A stretch of DNA of 64,000 nucleotides from Candidatus Eisenbergiella stercoravium (GTDB lineage: Bacteria > Bacillota > Clostridia > Lachnospirales > Lachnospiraceae), in assembly GCA_019113175.1 (NCBI GenBank), contig DXHY01000059.1, positions 124,001 through 188,000 of the forward strand. The letters are read 5' to 3'. A model generated the notes under the pieces. The model saw nothing but the letters and a program-made list of their open reading frames with translations, did no database searches and was not told the DNA's origin. The position numbers and the translations under genes are program-made. Positions 7,967 through 15,656 of this stretch are shown here, piece after piece (the stretch's first letter is position 1; each line of letters opens with the position of its first letter).

Positions 7967-8152
7967 ATGAAAAAAGCAAGAGACCAGAAGCCGGTGCGCA
8001 CCATGCCGGAAGGCGTATATGAAGGCGGCCTGCCGGAGCCGCCCCTCACACAGGATGCGGCCCGGAAAAACGAAGAAATCGCAGAGGATTTTCAGGGAAA
8101 CGGCTATCCCCTTCCCAACCCCCGGCAGGGAAAACGGCGGACAGAGCGCTGA
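7967..8152 (+). CDS. Small hydrophilic protein of unknown function
   Basis: A 61-residue, highly charged, proline-rich protein (starts MKKARDQKPVRTMPEG). It is not a family I recognise. Support for a real gene: a good Shine-Dalgarno (GGAAAGG) upstream, a TATAAT box about 100 bp upstream, and a strong terminator formed at its stop codon. The long open stretch upstream in the same frame has no ribosome site. No signal peptide or membrane segment is visible. Confidence 0.55.
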   Translation: MKKARDQKPVRTMPEGVYEGGLPEPPLTQDAARKNEEIAEDFQGNGYPLPNPRQGKRRTER

Positions 8153-8170
8153 CGCGCCGTCCGCCGTTTT
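8131..8170 (+). terminator. Intrinsic terminator of the small gene
   Basis: AAAACGGCGGAC (8131-8142) pairs with GTCCGCCGTTTT (8159-8170), 12 bp, followed by T and C. The A-run on the left means it could also work on the minus strand for the amidohydrolase gene. Confidence 0.8.
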
Positions 8171-8257
8171 TCCTTTCCCATATATTCCATAATTTCCGCC
8201 GGAAAATCCCGGCTCCGAAAAATCCATTCTTTCTTCGTCTTCACGCTTCCAGAGCTG

Positions 8258-9073
8258 TCACTTTAATCCCAGCAGCCGTTTCGCATTTCCCGCGAAAATC
8301 AGCCGCCGGTCCTCTTCTCCGATATGTTCTCCCAGCACCGCATGCACATACATCCCCGGATTGGTGATAGGATAATCCGTCCCAAACAGGAACCTCTCCG
8401 CTCCTGCCCTGCGGATTCCCTCCCGCACAAGTCCATAGCGGAACAGTCCCGTGCCTGACAGATCCACATACGCATTTTCATACTTTTCCAGCCGCTGCAG
8501 ATGCTTCAGAAAATATTCCCGCTCTCCCGGATGGGCCGCTACGAAGGTAACGCCGGGATTTCCCGCAATCATGGCCTCCATCTGCTCCTGCTGCTCCGTC
8601 ATCGTGTGGTAGCTCACCACCATGCCGTATTCTCCTGCCAGCGCAAGAATTTCCTGCAGTCCCGGACTGGCAAAATCCATTCCCGCCTCCGCCCAGCCGT
8701 GCATGTAGGGCACCAGCTCACCGATCAGCCGGAAGCCGTTCTGATGCATCCATTCCACCGTTTCCAGGGACTCCTTCACAAACGCGGGATGAATGTGAAA
8801 ACCGGGAGTATAAAAATCCCCGTATTTTTCCTTCACCTGAAGCGCCTGCCCGTTCAGAAAGCGGAGCTGTTCAAATCCCTTCGCCGGATCGAAAGGCTCT
8901 CTGCTTAAAACGGAACCGCAGATATGGCTGATTCCCGCCCGCTTCAGATCCTCCACGGCCTCATCGGGCGTCAGGGAGAAGCCATCCCGATACATGCAGA
9001 AATTCTCTTCCTCCGACAGATAAGGGTGCACATGAAAATCGATGATTTCGTAATCCGTTTCTCTTTCCCGCAT
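8258..9073 (-). CDS. Amidohydrolase-family (TIM-barrel) metal-dependent hydrolase
   Basis: About 271 residues. The H-x-H of strand 1 (DFHVHPYLS), the barrel His in YHTM and in VAAHPGE, and the strand-8 Asp in FGTDYPITNPGM define an amidohydrolase-2/TatD-like metal site. The product ends with a NAKRLLGLK tail common to the family. Substrate unknown. Start set at 9073 after GGAGGGAGAGAA. It lies 31 bp behind sufB and is probably in the suf operon. Confidence 0.85.
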   Translation of the reverse strand: MRERETDYEIIDFHVHPYLSEEENFCMYRDGFSLTPDEAVEDLKRAGISHICGSVLSREPFDPAKGFEQLRFLNGQALQVKEKYGDFYTPGFHIHPAFVKESLETVEWMHQNGFRLIGELVPYMHGWAEAGMDFASPGLQEILALAGEYGMVVSYHTMTEQQEQMEAMIAGNPGVTFVAAHPGEREYFLKHLQRLEKYENAYVDLSGTGLFRYGLVREGIRRAGAERFLFGTDYPITNPGMYVHAVLGEHIGEEDRRLIFAGNAKRLLGLK

Positions 9074-9104
9074 TTCTCTCCCTCCATGCTTTTTCAGTTC
9101 CGAA

Positions 9105-10028
9105 TCAGGCCAGGAAGTCCTCAATGATCACCGCTTCCGCCTCTTCCTCCGTCAGGCCGAAGGTGCGAAGCTTCAGAATCTGGTCATTGTTGATTCTTCC
9201 GATTGCCGCCTCGTGGATGATCTGAGCATCCACATTTCTAGCATTGATCTCCGGAATGGAAGAAATCTGAGCCTGATCCATAATGATGGAATCACACTGC
9301 ACATGCGCATGGCAGAGCGCGTTTCCGATGGCGATGGGATGGAAGGTCTGCACCGATGTACCCTTTGCGACCGAACGGGAAACGATCCGGGCCGAGCTGC
9401 CAGCGCCGTTTAACTCCACCGTCATGTCGGATACAGCAGTCTGCCGATCATGGGTCATCAGCTTTTCCATCACATTCAGCTTCGCATTTTCCGCAAGCGT
9501 GACCTCCGTTTTTCTCACGGTGGAATCCACGCCACCGATCTGCGCGGTATCCAGGTTGAACACCGCATCTTCCTCCAGATATATCTGGGTGACGGGATTC
9601 AGGATTTTCTCTCCCGTTCCCTCTCCTTCTCCATAGTGCTTCTCCGCATATGTCACGGTCGCGCCCTTTCCCACGTGAAAAGCATGGATTCCATCATGCC
9701 GTGCCGCATCACAGCCCGCGTTGTGAATACCGCAGCCCGCCACGATGGTCACGTTGGCGCCGCCCTCAATATAAAAATCGTTATATACCACGTCCGTGAT
9801 TCCGGTAGCGTTCACCACCACAGGGATATGCACCTCTTCTCCCTGCGTCTCCTTGCTGATATATACGTCGATTCCCTGTCTGTCCGTCTTCCTGCGGATC
9901 TTGATGTGATCCGTATCTCCATGGCAGAGGGCCTGCCCGTTGTACCGCAGGTTGTATGCGCCCTCCTGCTTAAAACCATAGTCATCTATTTTTTTCAGAA
10001 TTCCGTCTGTTACCGCATCCAGTTTCAT
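9105..10028 (-). CDS. sufB: SufB/SufD-family Fe-S cluster scaffold protein (minimal SUF system)
   Basis: A 307-residue protein with the SufBD beta-helix core (VVVNATGITDVVYNDFYIEG; SSARIVSRSVAKGTSVQTFHPIAIG; SIPEINARNVDAQIIHEAAIG). Classical SufB is about 465 residues; here the N-terminal region is short and there is no separate SufD, SufS or SufU next to it. A two-gene SufC-SufB arrangement is known as a minimal SUF system in anaerobes. It would form a SufC2B2 scaffold that assembles Fe-S clusters in the cytosol. The gene is preceded by a three-hairpin array (10048-10121). Confidence 0.88.
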   Translation of the reverse strand: MKLDAVTDGILKKIDDYGFKQEGAYNLRYNGQALCHGDTDHIKIRRKTDRQGIDVYISKETQGEEVHIPVVVNATGITDVVYNDFYIEGGANVTIVAGCGIHNAGCDAARHDGIHAFHVGKGATVTYAEKHYGEGEGTGEKILNPVTQIYLEEDAVFNLDTAQIGGVDSTVRKTEVTLAENAKLNVMEKLMTHDRQTAVSDMTVELNGAGSSARIVSRSVAKGTSVQTFHPIAIGNALCHAHVQCDSIIMDQAQISSIPEINARNVDAQIIHEAAIGRINNDQILKLRTFGLTEEEAEAVIIEDFLA

Positions 10029-10047
10029 TGCCGTTACCTCTTTTTCC

Positions 10048-10121
10048 TGCCGCTCTCAGCGGCATTTTTTTCCGAGAAATTAACCGTAAGGTCAATTTTC
10101 AAGATAAAATCCAAAGGATTT
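10048..10121 (-). repeat. Three-hairpin intercistronic array between sufC and sufB
   Basis: Read toward sufB: AAATCC/GGATTT around 10107-10121; a 9-bp stem AAATTGACC/GGTTAATTT around 10077-10098 (one G-T pair); then TGCCGC/GCGGCA at 10048-10064, directly before the Shine-Dalgarno AAAGAGG. The layout matches arrays before other genes in this window. No T-run follows, so it is not a simple terminator. Confidence 0.65.
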
Positions 10122-10852
10122 CATCTGCCTTCCATCCGGTCCATGCAGGTACAGCTCGTCTCCTCCAGAAACAGCTTCGGGAGAATCTCATCCCTGCTTC
10201 CGATCTCTTCCACTCTTCCGTCCCGCACCACCATGATGCGGTCCGCCATCCGGATGATCCGCTCCTGATGGGAAATCAGGACCAGGCTCTCCTCCTTGCT
10301 TTTATGGATTTTTTCAAACTGTTTTACCAGCATGGAAAAACTCCAGAGATCGATTCCCGCCTCCGGCTCGTCAAACACACTCACCTTGTGGTCCTTCGCC
10401 AGCACAGTGGCGATCTCAACTCTTTTTTTCTCTCCGCCGGAAAGGGTTGCGTCCACCTCCCGGTCCAGATATTCCTTCGCGCAAAGGCCCACGCTGCTCA
10501 ACAGCTTACAGCTGACCGGCTCCGGAAGCTCCTTTCCCGCCGCCAGATTCAGCAGCCTGCGCACCGTCATTCCCTTGAAGGAAGCCGGCTGCTGGAACGC
10601 GAAGCCGATTCCGGCCTTGGCACGCTCATCGATGCTCAGAGCTGTGATATCCTCGCCATCCAGCAGAATGGTTCCGGATGTTTCTTTGATAATTCCCATC
10701 AAAAGCCTTGCGATGGTGGATTTTCCTCCCCCGTTCGGCCCGGTGATCACGAGCATCTCCCCGTCGTTCACTGTAAAGTTGATATCGGTAACGATCGGAA
10801 GCGTCTCCTGATTCTCAGTCACCTCATAGGACAGATGTTTTACCTCAAGCAT
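10121..10852 (-). CDS. sufC: SufC Fe-S assembly ATPase
   Basis: About 243 residues. ABC ATPase motifs: Walker A GPNGGGKST, Q-loop FAFQQP, signature LSGGEKKR, Walker B VSVFDEPEAGIDLW and a switch His (LISHQERI). The DLWSF segment after Walker B and the overall length are typical of SufC rather than a transporter ATPase. It energises cluster assembly on SufB. Start set at 10852 (AAAGAGG upstream). First gene of the suf operon, behind a promoter with an inverted-repeat spacer. Confidence 0.93.
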   Translation of the reverse strand: MLEVKHLSYEVTENQETLPIVTDINFTVNDGEMLVITGPNGGGKSTIARLLMGIIKETSGTILLDGEDITALSIDERAKAGIGFAFQQPASFKGMTVRRLLNLAAGKELPEPVSCKLLSSVGLCAKEYLDREVDATLSGGEKKRVEIATVLAKDHKVSVFDEPEAGIDLWSFSMLVKQFEKIHKSKEESLVLISHQERIIRMADRIMVVRDGRVEEIGSRDEILPKLFLEETSCTCMDRMEGR

Positions 10853-10901
10853 AACTGCACCTCTTTCATCTGTAATATTTCTTTCCATCCAATTATAAAT
10901 G

Positions 10902-10933
10902 AACAGGCAGAGAAAGCTCTCCCCCTGCCTGTT
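10902..10933. other. Hairpin in the suf leader
   Basis: AACAGGCAG (10902-10910) and CTGCCTGTT (10925-10933) form a 9-bp stem between the suf promoter and sufC. TATAAT (minus strand, 10892-10897) lies below it without a good -35. Role unknown; attenuation or processing is possible. Confidence 0.5.
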
Positions 10934-10948
10934 TCTTTACCGAGTAAT

Positions 10949-10977
10949 ATTTTACACAATCAGGAAGCTGATTGCAA
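10949..10977 (-). promoter_or_regulatory. suf operon promoter with operator-like inverted repeat in the spacer
   Basis: Minus-strand -35 TTGCAA (10972-10977) and -10 TAAAAT (10949-10954), 17 bp apart. CAATCAG (10957-10963) and CTGATTG (10968-10974) form a perfect 7-bp inverted repeat filling the spacer and part of the -35, a position suited to a repressor such as an Rrf2/IscR-type Fe-S sensor. The regulator is not in this window. Confidence 0.65.
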
Positions 10978-11014
10978 TAGGCTGTTTCGCCTTTGATACA
11001 GAATATCAGTAACG

Positions 11015-11211
11015 GCGTTACTATTCACAGCCGATTCAGAATGGACGACACGCGCGTCGTGCCTGCACGTAAGCACGTGCTATCCATTCTGAGTCAGGAC
11101 TGCGAAGCAGTCACCCCACCCCATGAGCAGCCTTAGCGCCGCAGGGCGCGGGACTGGAGCCTCGAAGAGGCGACGGGTGCGAATGAGGGGGGTGGCTGTA
11201 AATAGTAACGC
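11015..11211. mobile_element. 197-bp non-coding element with terminal inverted repeats and internal hairpins
   Basis: The ends are GCGTTACTATTCACAGCC (11015-11032) and GGCTGTAAATAGTAACGC (11194-11211), 18-bp inverted repeats with one mismatch. Inside are a 13-bp stem (11033-11045 with 11083-11095, one G-T pair) enclosing two hairpins, then GACTGC/GCAGTC (11098-11112), GCGCC/GGCGC (11136-11149) and GCCTC/GAGGC (11159-11171), several with GAA loops. There is no open frame. It looks like a MITE-like element; it sits between the histidine-phosphatase gene and the suf promoter. No clear target duplication is seen. Confidence 0.65.
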
Positions 11212-11230
11212 AGCGGCCCGAATCCCGCCT

Positions 11231-11953
11231 CTACCCCTGAAACGGCTCCGTAAAATATCCCATATGGGAAACCGGCTCTCCGCCCATGAGCAGGTGGGCG
11301 GTATCCCCCGCCGCCTGACAGCGGAAATACGCAGATCCTTCTTCCCGCTCCTCCGAAGCCAGCACCGTCACGGAGGTGGGAGCGAGGAAAAAGCCGGCGG
11401 TGAGCACCACCGGGGAGATGCCCAGCAGATGGCCGCACAGATACAGTGTGATTCCCATGTGGCAGAACAGCACGATCACCGCATCCCGCTGCGTCTTATC
11501 GGAAAGGTCCGTCCGGTAGATTCCGCCCTCCCGCACATAGCCATAGCGCGCAAGAAGCTCGTCCAGGCCTGTGCAGACCCGCGCAAATTCCTCCTTCACA
11601 GGGCCGCTTCGCATCACCGCCGTATCCGCAAAGGAGTTTCTGTCATACATCCCCTCCTCCTTTGTCCAGAAGCCGGGATAAAAATCCCAGGGAATCACGC
11701 TCTCTCCCCGGACGGGGTCGTTTACGGGCGCGTGGAATTCCCGCAGCCAGGACAGTGTCTGCGCCTTTCGTCCCGCTTTTTTCAGGCTCAGGGAAGCGGT
11801 ATCCTGCGCCCGTCCCAGAGGCGACACATAGAAATCCGTCACCTTCCAGCGCGCTACGCGCTCCGCCAGAAGCGCGGCCTCCCTCCAGCCCTTTTCCGTC
11901 AGGCTGTCTTTTTCATAATCAGGGTCTCCATGCCGGATAAAAATAATTCTCAT
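11231..11953 (-). CDS. Histidine phosphatase superfamily protein (phosphoglycerate mutase-like)
   Basis: A 240-residue protein. The RHG phosphohistidine motif is at the N-terminus (IIFIRHGDPDYEKDSLTEKG), SPLGRAQDTA supplies the second arginine, and VLFCHMGIT the second catalytic histidine. Substrate could be a sugar phosphate, nucleotide or phosphoprotein; the sequence does not decide. It lies 17 bp behind the MATE gene at the end of the long operon, with the inverted-repeat element immediately downstream. Confidence 0.85.
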   Translation of the reverse strand: MRIIFIRHGDPDYEKDSLTEKGWREAALLAERVARWKVTDFYVSPLGRAQDTASLSLKKAGRKAQTLSWLREFHAPVNDPVRGESVIPWDFYPGFWTKEEGMYDRNSFADTAVMRSGPVKEEFARVCTGLDELLARYGYVREGGIYRTDLSDKTQRDAVIVLFCHMGITLYLCGHLLGISPVVLTAGFFLAPTSVTVLASEEREEGSAYFRCQAAGDTAHLLMGGEPVSHMGYFTEPFQG

Positions 11954-11969
11954 ACGTTCCTCCCTGCGG

Positions 11970-13394
11970 TCATTTTTCTGCCGTCACAAAATTATGTATC
12001 CATACGCCGCGCTTCACCATCACGAATCCCACCACGCATTTCAGGATGTCCACCGCCTGACAGAGAAAATAGAGCGGCACGATAGGCAGGGAGGTGAAAC
12101 GGCTGAGCACAAACGCCAGGGGAATGCTCACCACCCACAGAAATACGCTGTCAAACAGGAAAGTGACAAAGGTTTTTCCGCCGGAGCGCATGGTGAAATA
12201 GCAGGCGTTGGTAAATGCCTGCACGGGCATCAGCGCAGCAACGATCAGAATGAAGCGCTCCGCCAGCGCCCGCACCTGAGGCGTAGTGTTGTACAGGCGG
12301 GGAAAAAGAGGCGCGACGCCCATCATGAGCAGACCGATTCCCAGACAGCCTGCCACCGCAAAAAACAGAAGCTTTGTGTCCGTATCTCTCGCTTCCTCCA
12401 TCTTCCCGGCTCCCAGGAGCTGTCCCACAATGATCGCCACAGCGTTTCCCAGCGCCAGATAAACCACGTTAAACAGATTGGAAATGGTGGAGGAAATGTT
12501 CAGCCCCGCGATCACTGAGAGGCCACGCAGGGAATAGCACTGCATCAGCACCGCCATGCCCGCCGACCAGAGCGCCTCGTTGACCATCAGCGGCATACCC
12601 CGCAGAAAAATCTGCCCGGCCAGATGAGAAGGGATGCGGAGCGTCCGGTACACACCGTCCAGCCAGGGCGCCTTTCCTTTTTTCCCGTGAGAGAAAAAAG
12701 CCACGATCAGACATTCCACATAGCGGGAGATCACCGTGGCGATGGCAGCGCCCACCACACCGAGCGCGGGAGCCCCGAATTTCCCGTAGATCAGAATATA
12801 GTTGAGCACCAGATTCACCAGTACCGCCGCAATGCCCGCCTTCATGGGAAGAACCGTTTCTCCTGCCTCCCGGAGGGTGGACGCATAAACCTGCGCCAGC
12901 GCATAGGGGACCAGTCCGGCAAGCATGCACATCAGATAATTTTTCCCGTAAACGAGCGTCCGCGCCGCATCCTGGGCGCTTCCCTCCTCATTCAGATACA
13001 GAGAGACCAGCCCTTCGCCGCCCGTCACAAAGATCAGAACGCCGAGGACAACCAGCGCGCCGCAGATGAGCAGCTTGAACCGGAATGCGTTTCTGACTCC
13101 TTCATAATTCCGGCTGCCGTAAAACTGCGCGCCGAATATGCCCGCTCCGGAAATGGCGCCGAAAATGCAGATGTTGAACACGAACAGAAGCTGGTTTGCC
13201 ACGGCAACGCCGGACATCTGCTCCGTTCCCACCTGTCCCACCATGATATTGTCCAGGAGGCTTACGAAATTGGTGATTCCGTTCTGAATCATGATCGGAA
13301 TTGTTACCGTCAGCACCATTTTATAAAAGCTCTTATCCCCGATGAGCTTTTTCCTTAAACCGGTTTTCCCCGGTTTTTTTGCTTTTGTATCCAT
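11970..13394 (-). CDS. MATE-family multidrug/cation efflux transporter
   Basis: About 474 residues with twelve predicted membrane segments. The N-half signature IPIMIQNGITNFVSLLDNIMVGQVG and the C-half equivalent MPLMVNEALWSAGMAVLMQCYS are typical MATE repeats. Exports organic cations or metabolites using Na+ or H+. Start chosen at 13394 (ATGGATAC...) with GAGGAG upstream; it overlaps the 3' end of the VanZ-like gene by about 60 bp. Confidence 0.92.
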   Translation of the reverse strand: MDTKAKKPGKTGLRKKLIGDKSFYKMVLTVTIPIMIQNGITNFVSLLDNIMVGQVGTEQMSGVAVANQLLFVFNICIFGAISGAGIFGAQFYGSRNYEGVRNAFRFKLLICGALVVLGVLIFVTGGEGLVSLYLNEEGSAQDAARTLVYGKNYLMCMLAGLVPYALAQVYASTLREAGETVLPMKAGIAAVLVNLVLNYILIYGKFGAPALGVVGAAIATVISRYVECLIVAFFSHGKKGKAPWLDGVYRTLRIPSHLAGQIFLRGMPLMVNEALWSAGMAVLMQCYSLRGLSVIAGLNISSTISNLFNVVYLALGNAVAIIVGQLLGAGKMEEARDTDTKLLFFAVAGCLGIGLLMMGVAPLFPRLYNTTPQVRALAERFILIVAALMPVQAFTNACYFTMRSGGKTFVTFLFDSVFLWVVSIPLAFVLSRFTSLPIVPLYFLCQAVDILKCVVGFVMVKRGVWIHNFVTAEK

Positions 13395-13932
13395 CCCTTT
13401 TCTCCTCATAAAACACTGTTTGGCCGCCGCTTCGCATCTCTCCTGGCTGCCCCCGGAGTCCGCCCGCCGGAAACCGTCCTGACGCAGGGCGCCTGGCCGG
13501 ACGGCCTGATGCAAGGCGCCAGATTATCCAGCCCATCGCCGCTCCCGCGCAGTTCAGCAGAATATCGTCCACATCAAACGCGCCGAAGCCGGAGAGCAGC
13601 TGGAACAGCTCAATTCCCGATGTAAACAGAAACGCATTGAACAGCATCCGGAAAAATCCGCCGTATTTCCGGTCCATCCAGGGAAGCAGGATCCCGAACG
13701 GGACAAAAACCGCCACATTACCCGCCAGATTTTCAAAACTGTTCAGGCGGTCACTGTAGCGGATATACATCCGGATCGTCTTAAAAAGCGTGAAATTGGC
13801 CGTCCGCAGCCCTTCCAGCACTGTTTCTGACTGCCACAGCGCCGCCGTCTCCGCCAGCACATCCAGCGGATATTTAAAAATAAGCAGCCGCACCGCCAGA
13901 AGCAGATAACAGAGAAAGACGGCCTGCCTCAA
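13333..13932 (-). CDS. VanZ-like membrane protein
   Basis: About 199 residues with four predicted membrane helices. The core FENLAGNVAVFVPFGILLPWM followed by ELFQLLSGFGAFDVDDILLN is the VanZ family signature. The best start is a TTG at 13932 overlapping the truA stop (TATTGA), with GGAAG upstream; the ATG of the longer frame lies deep inside truA. VanZ proteins can raise resistance to some glycopeptides but most chromosomal homologues have unknown roles. The C-terminal 40 residues are Arg/Gly/Lys-rich and overlap the MATE start. Confidence 0.75.
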   Translation of the reverse strand: MRQAVFLCYLLLAVRLLIFKYPLDVLAETAALWQSETVLEGLRTANFTLFKTIRMYIRYSDRLNSFENLAGNVAVFVPFGILLPWMDRKYGGFFRMLFNAFLFTSGIELFQLLSGFGAFDVDDILLNCAGAAMGWIIWRLASGRPARRPASGRFPAGGLRGQPGEMRSGGQTVFYEEKRDGYKSKKTGENRFKEKAHRG

Positions 13933-14666
13933 TACCGCACTTCCATCAGAGCCAGTCCGCAGGCGGGCACCAGCGGCCCCGCGTCCTCCCTTTTTCCATT
14001 CTCCAGAAGCTCCGTCATCTCTTCGGCCCTGCGTTTTCCGCTCCCCACTTCCAGAAGCGTTCCCATCAGAATGCGGACCATATGAAACAGAAAACCATTT
14101 CCGGAAAAAGTGAACCATATTTCATCCCCCATCCGTTCGATGTCTATGGAATCCACCGAACGTACCGTGGACTTCCTGCTTTTCTTCGCTGATGTGAAAG
14201 CGCGGAAGTCATGGGTTCCGCACAACAGCGCCGCGGCGCGGCGCATGGCATCAACATCCAGCTTTTCCGGAAATACATAAACATATCTTCTTTCAAATAT
14301 ATGCGGAACCGCACTGTTTAACACCCGGTAGCGATAGGTTTTCCCCTTCGCGTTCAGACGGCTGTGAAACCGCTCCGGCACCTCCTCGATGGCGATCACG
14401 GCGATATCCTCCGGAAGATACTCGTTGATTTTTTCCATCAGCTCCTGTGCGGAAAGCTGTGTATCCATGTGAAAATTAGCCACCTGTCCGCAGGCGTGCA
14501 CTCCCGCGTCCGTGCGGCCGGAGGCCTGGATTTCCACCTCCGTCCCGGCCAGACGGGAAAGCAGACGTTCCAGCTTCCCCTGGATCGTGTTCTGTGTGCT
14601 CTCCTGCCGCTGCCAGCCCTGATACCGGGTTCCCTCATACTGCAGAACAATTTTGAAATTGCGCAA
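13929..14666 (-). CDS. truA: tRNA pseudouridine synthase A
   Basis: A 245-residue protein of normal TruA length. The catalytic Asp lies in ASGRTDAGVHACGQVANF, and CGTHDFRAFTS plus FHMVRILMGTLLEVG are conserved TruA segments. It converts U38-40 in the tRNA anticodon arm to pseudouridine. Start and stop are butted against the dehydrogenase gene upstream and overlap the VanZ-like gene downstream, so it is internal to the operon. Confidence 0.95.
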   Translation of the reverse strand: MRNFKIVLQYEGTRYQGWQRQESTQNTIQGKLERLLSRLAGTEVEIQASGRTDAGVHACGQVANFHMDTQLSAQELMEKINEYLPEDIAVIAIEEVPERFHSRLNAKGKTYRYRVLNSAVPHIFERRYVYVFPEKLDVDAMRRAAALLCGTHDFRAFTSAKKSRKSTVRSVDSIDIERMGDEIWFTFSGNGFLFHMVRILMGTLLEVGSGKRRAEEMTELLENGKREDAGPLVPACGLALMEVRY

Positions 14667-15656
14667 TCAGCTCACCTCCCAGGGATTGGGCTTTCCTTCC
14701 AAAAACAGCTTACAGCTTTCCAGCGAATCCCGGATCACCGTCTTGGTATAATTATCCGTGTAAAAAGCCATGTGATGGGAAACGGTCACGTTCGGAAAGC
14801 CGCGCAGGACGGCCAGCTGACGGTTCTGCAGCACATCCGACTTGTGATCGTAATAATACAGGCCGAACTCGTTTTCCACCACATCCAGCGCCGCGGCGCC
14901 CACTTTTCCACTTTCGATGCCATCGATCAGCGCATCGGAATCGATCAGTGCGCCCCTCGCGGTATTGACAATCACCACGCCGTCCTTCATCTGCGAGAGC
15001 GTCTCCGCCCCGATCAGATGAAAATTGTCCTCCGTCAGCGGCGCGTGCAGGGTGATCACGTCCGCCTCCTTCCACAGCTCCTCAAGCGGCACATAGGAAG
15101 CGTATGCTTTTACCTCCTCATTTTCATACGGATCATGAGCAAGAATCCGGCAGCCGAAACCGGACAGATGCCGGATCACCGTCCTCCCGATGCGTCCCGT
15201 TCCGATCACTCCCACAGTCAGGTCAGAAAGCTCCCTGCCCCGGATGCCCTGCAGGGTATAATCCTGGATATTCGTCCGCTCCAGAATCCGCTTCATGTTC
15301 CGGATGCTCATCAGAATCAGCATCACCGCGTAGTCGGCCACTCCGTTCGGACCGTAGGGAGCGTTTCCCACCCGGATGCCGAAATCCTTTGCCGCCTGCA
15401 TGTCGATATGATCATAACCGATTGTCCTTGTCGTAAGATACCGGATGCCGCACCTGGCGAACTCTTCCATCAGCTCTCTGGTGATCTGTGAGGTAATGAT
15501 GTCCGCACATTCACAGCCCTCCGTCACCCGCGCAATGTTCTCCATATCCGGCGCGTCCGGGCAGCCGGATATGGCAAGGCCAAGCTCCCTGCCGAACCGT
15601 TCAAACCATTCCGCCTCATCAAATTGTCTCAGATTGAAAACCGCTATCTTTTTCAT
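14667..15656 (-). CDS. D-2-hydroxyacid dehydrogenase (D-lactate dehydrogenase-like)
   Basis: A 329-residue NAD-dependent dehydrogenase. The Rossmann motif VGVIGTGRIGRTVIRHL, TARGALIDSDAL (substrate Arg), ENEFG (Glu) and VTVSHHMAFYT (catalytic His) are all present. The SHHMAFYT ending resembles D-lactate dehydrogenases including VanH rather than phosphoglycerate dehydrogenase. It likely interconverts pyruvate and D-lactate. It overlaps the AI-2E gene stop and abuts truA. Confidence 0.88.
   Translation of the reverse strand: MKKIAVFNLRQFDEAEWFERFGRELGLAISGCPDAPDMENIARVTEGCECADIITSQITRELMEEFARCGIRYLTTRTIGYDHIDMQAAKDFGIRVGNAPYGPNGVADYAVMLILMSIRNMKRILERTNIQDYTLQGIRGRELSDLTVGVIGTGRIGRTVIRHLSGFGCRILAHDPYENEEVKAYASYVPLEELWKEADVITLHAPLTEDNFHLIGAETLSQMKDGVVIVNTARGALIDSDALIDGIESGKVGAAALDVVENEFGLYYYDHKSDVLQNRQLAVLRGFPNVTVSHHMAFYTDNYTKTVIRDSLESCKLFLEGKPNPWEVS

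Noticed and set aside
13333-15656. VanZ-like gene close to a VanH-like D-hydroxyacid dehydrogenase, suggesting glycopeptide resistance
   Set aside because: There is no D-Ala:D-Lac ligase, VanX dipeptidase or VanRS pair, and truA lies between the two genes. Both are common chromosomal families.
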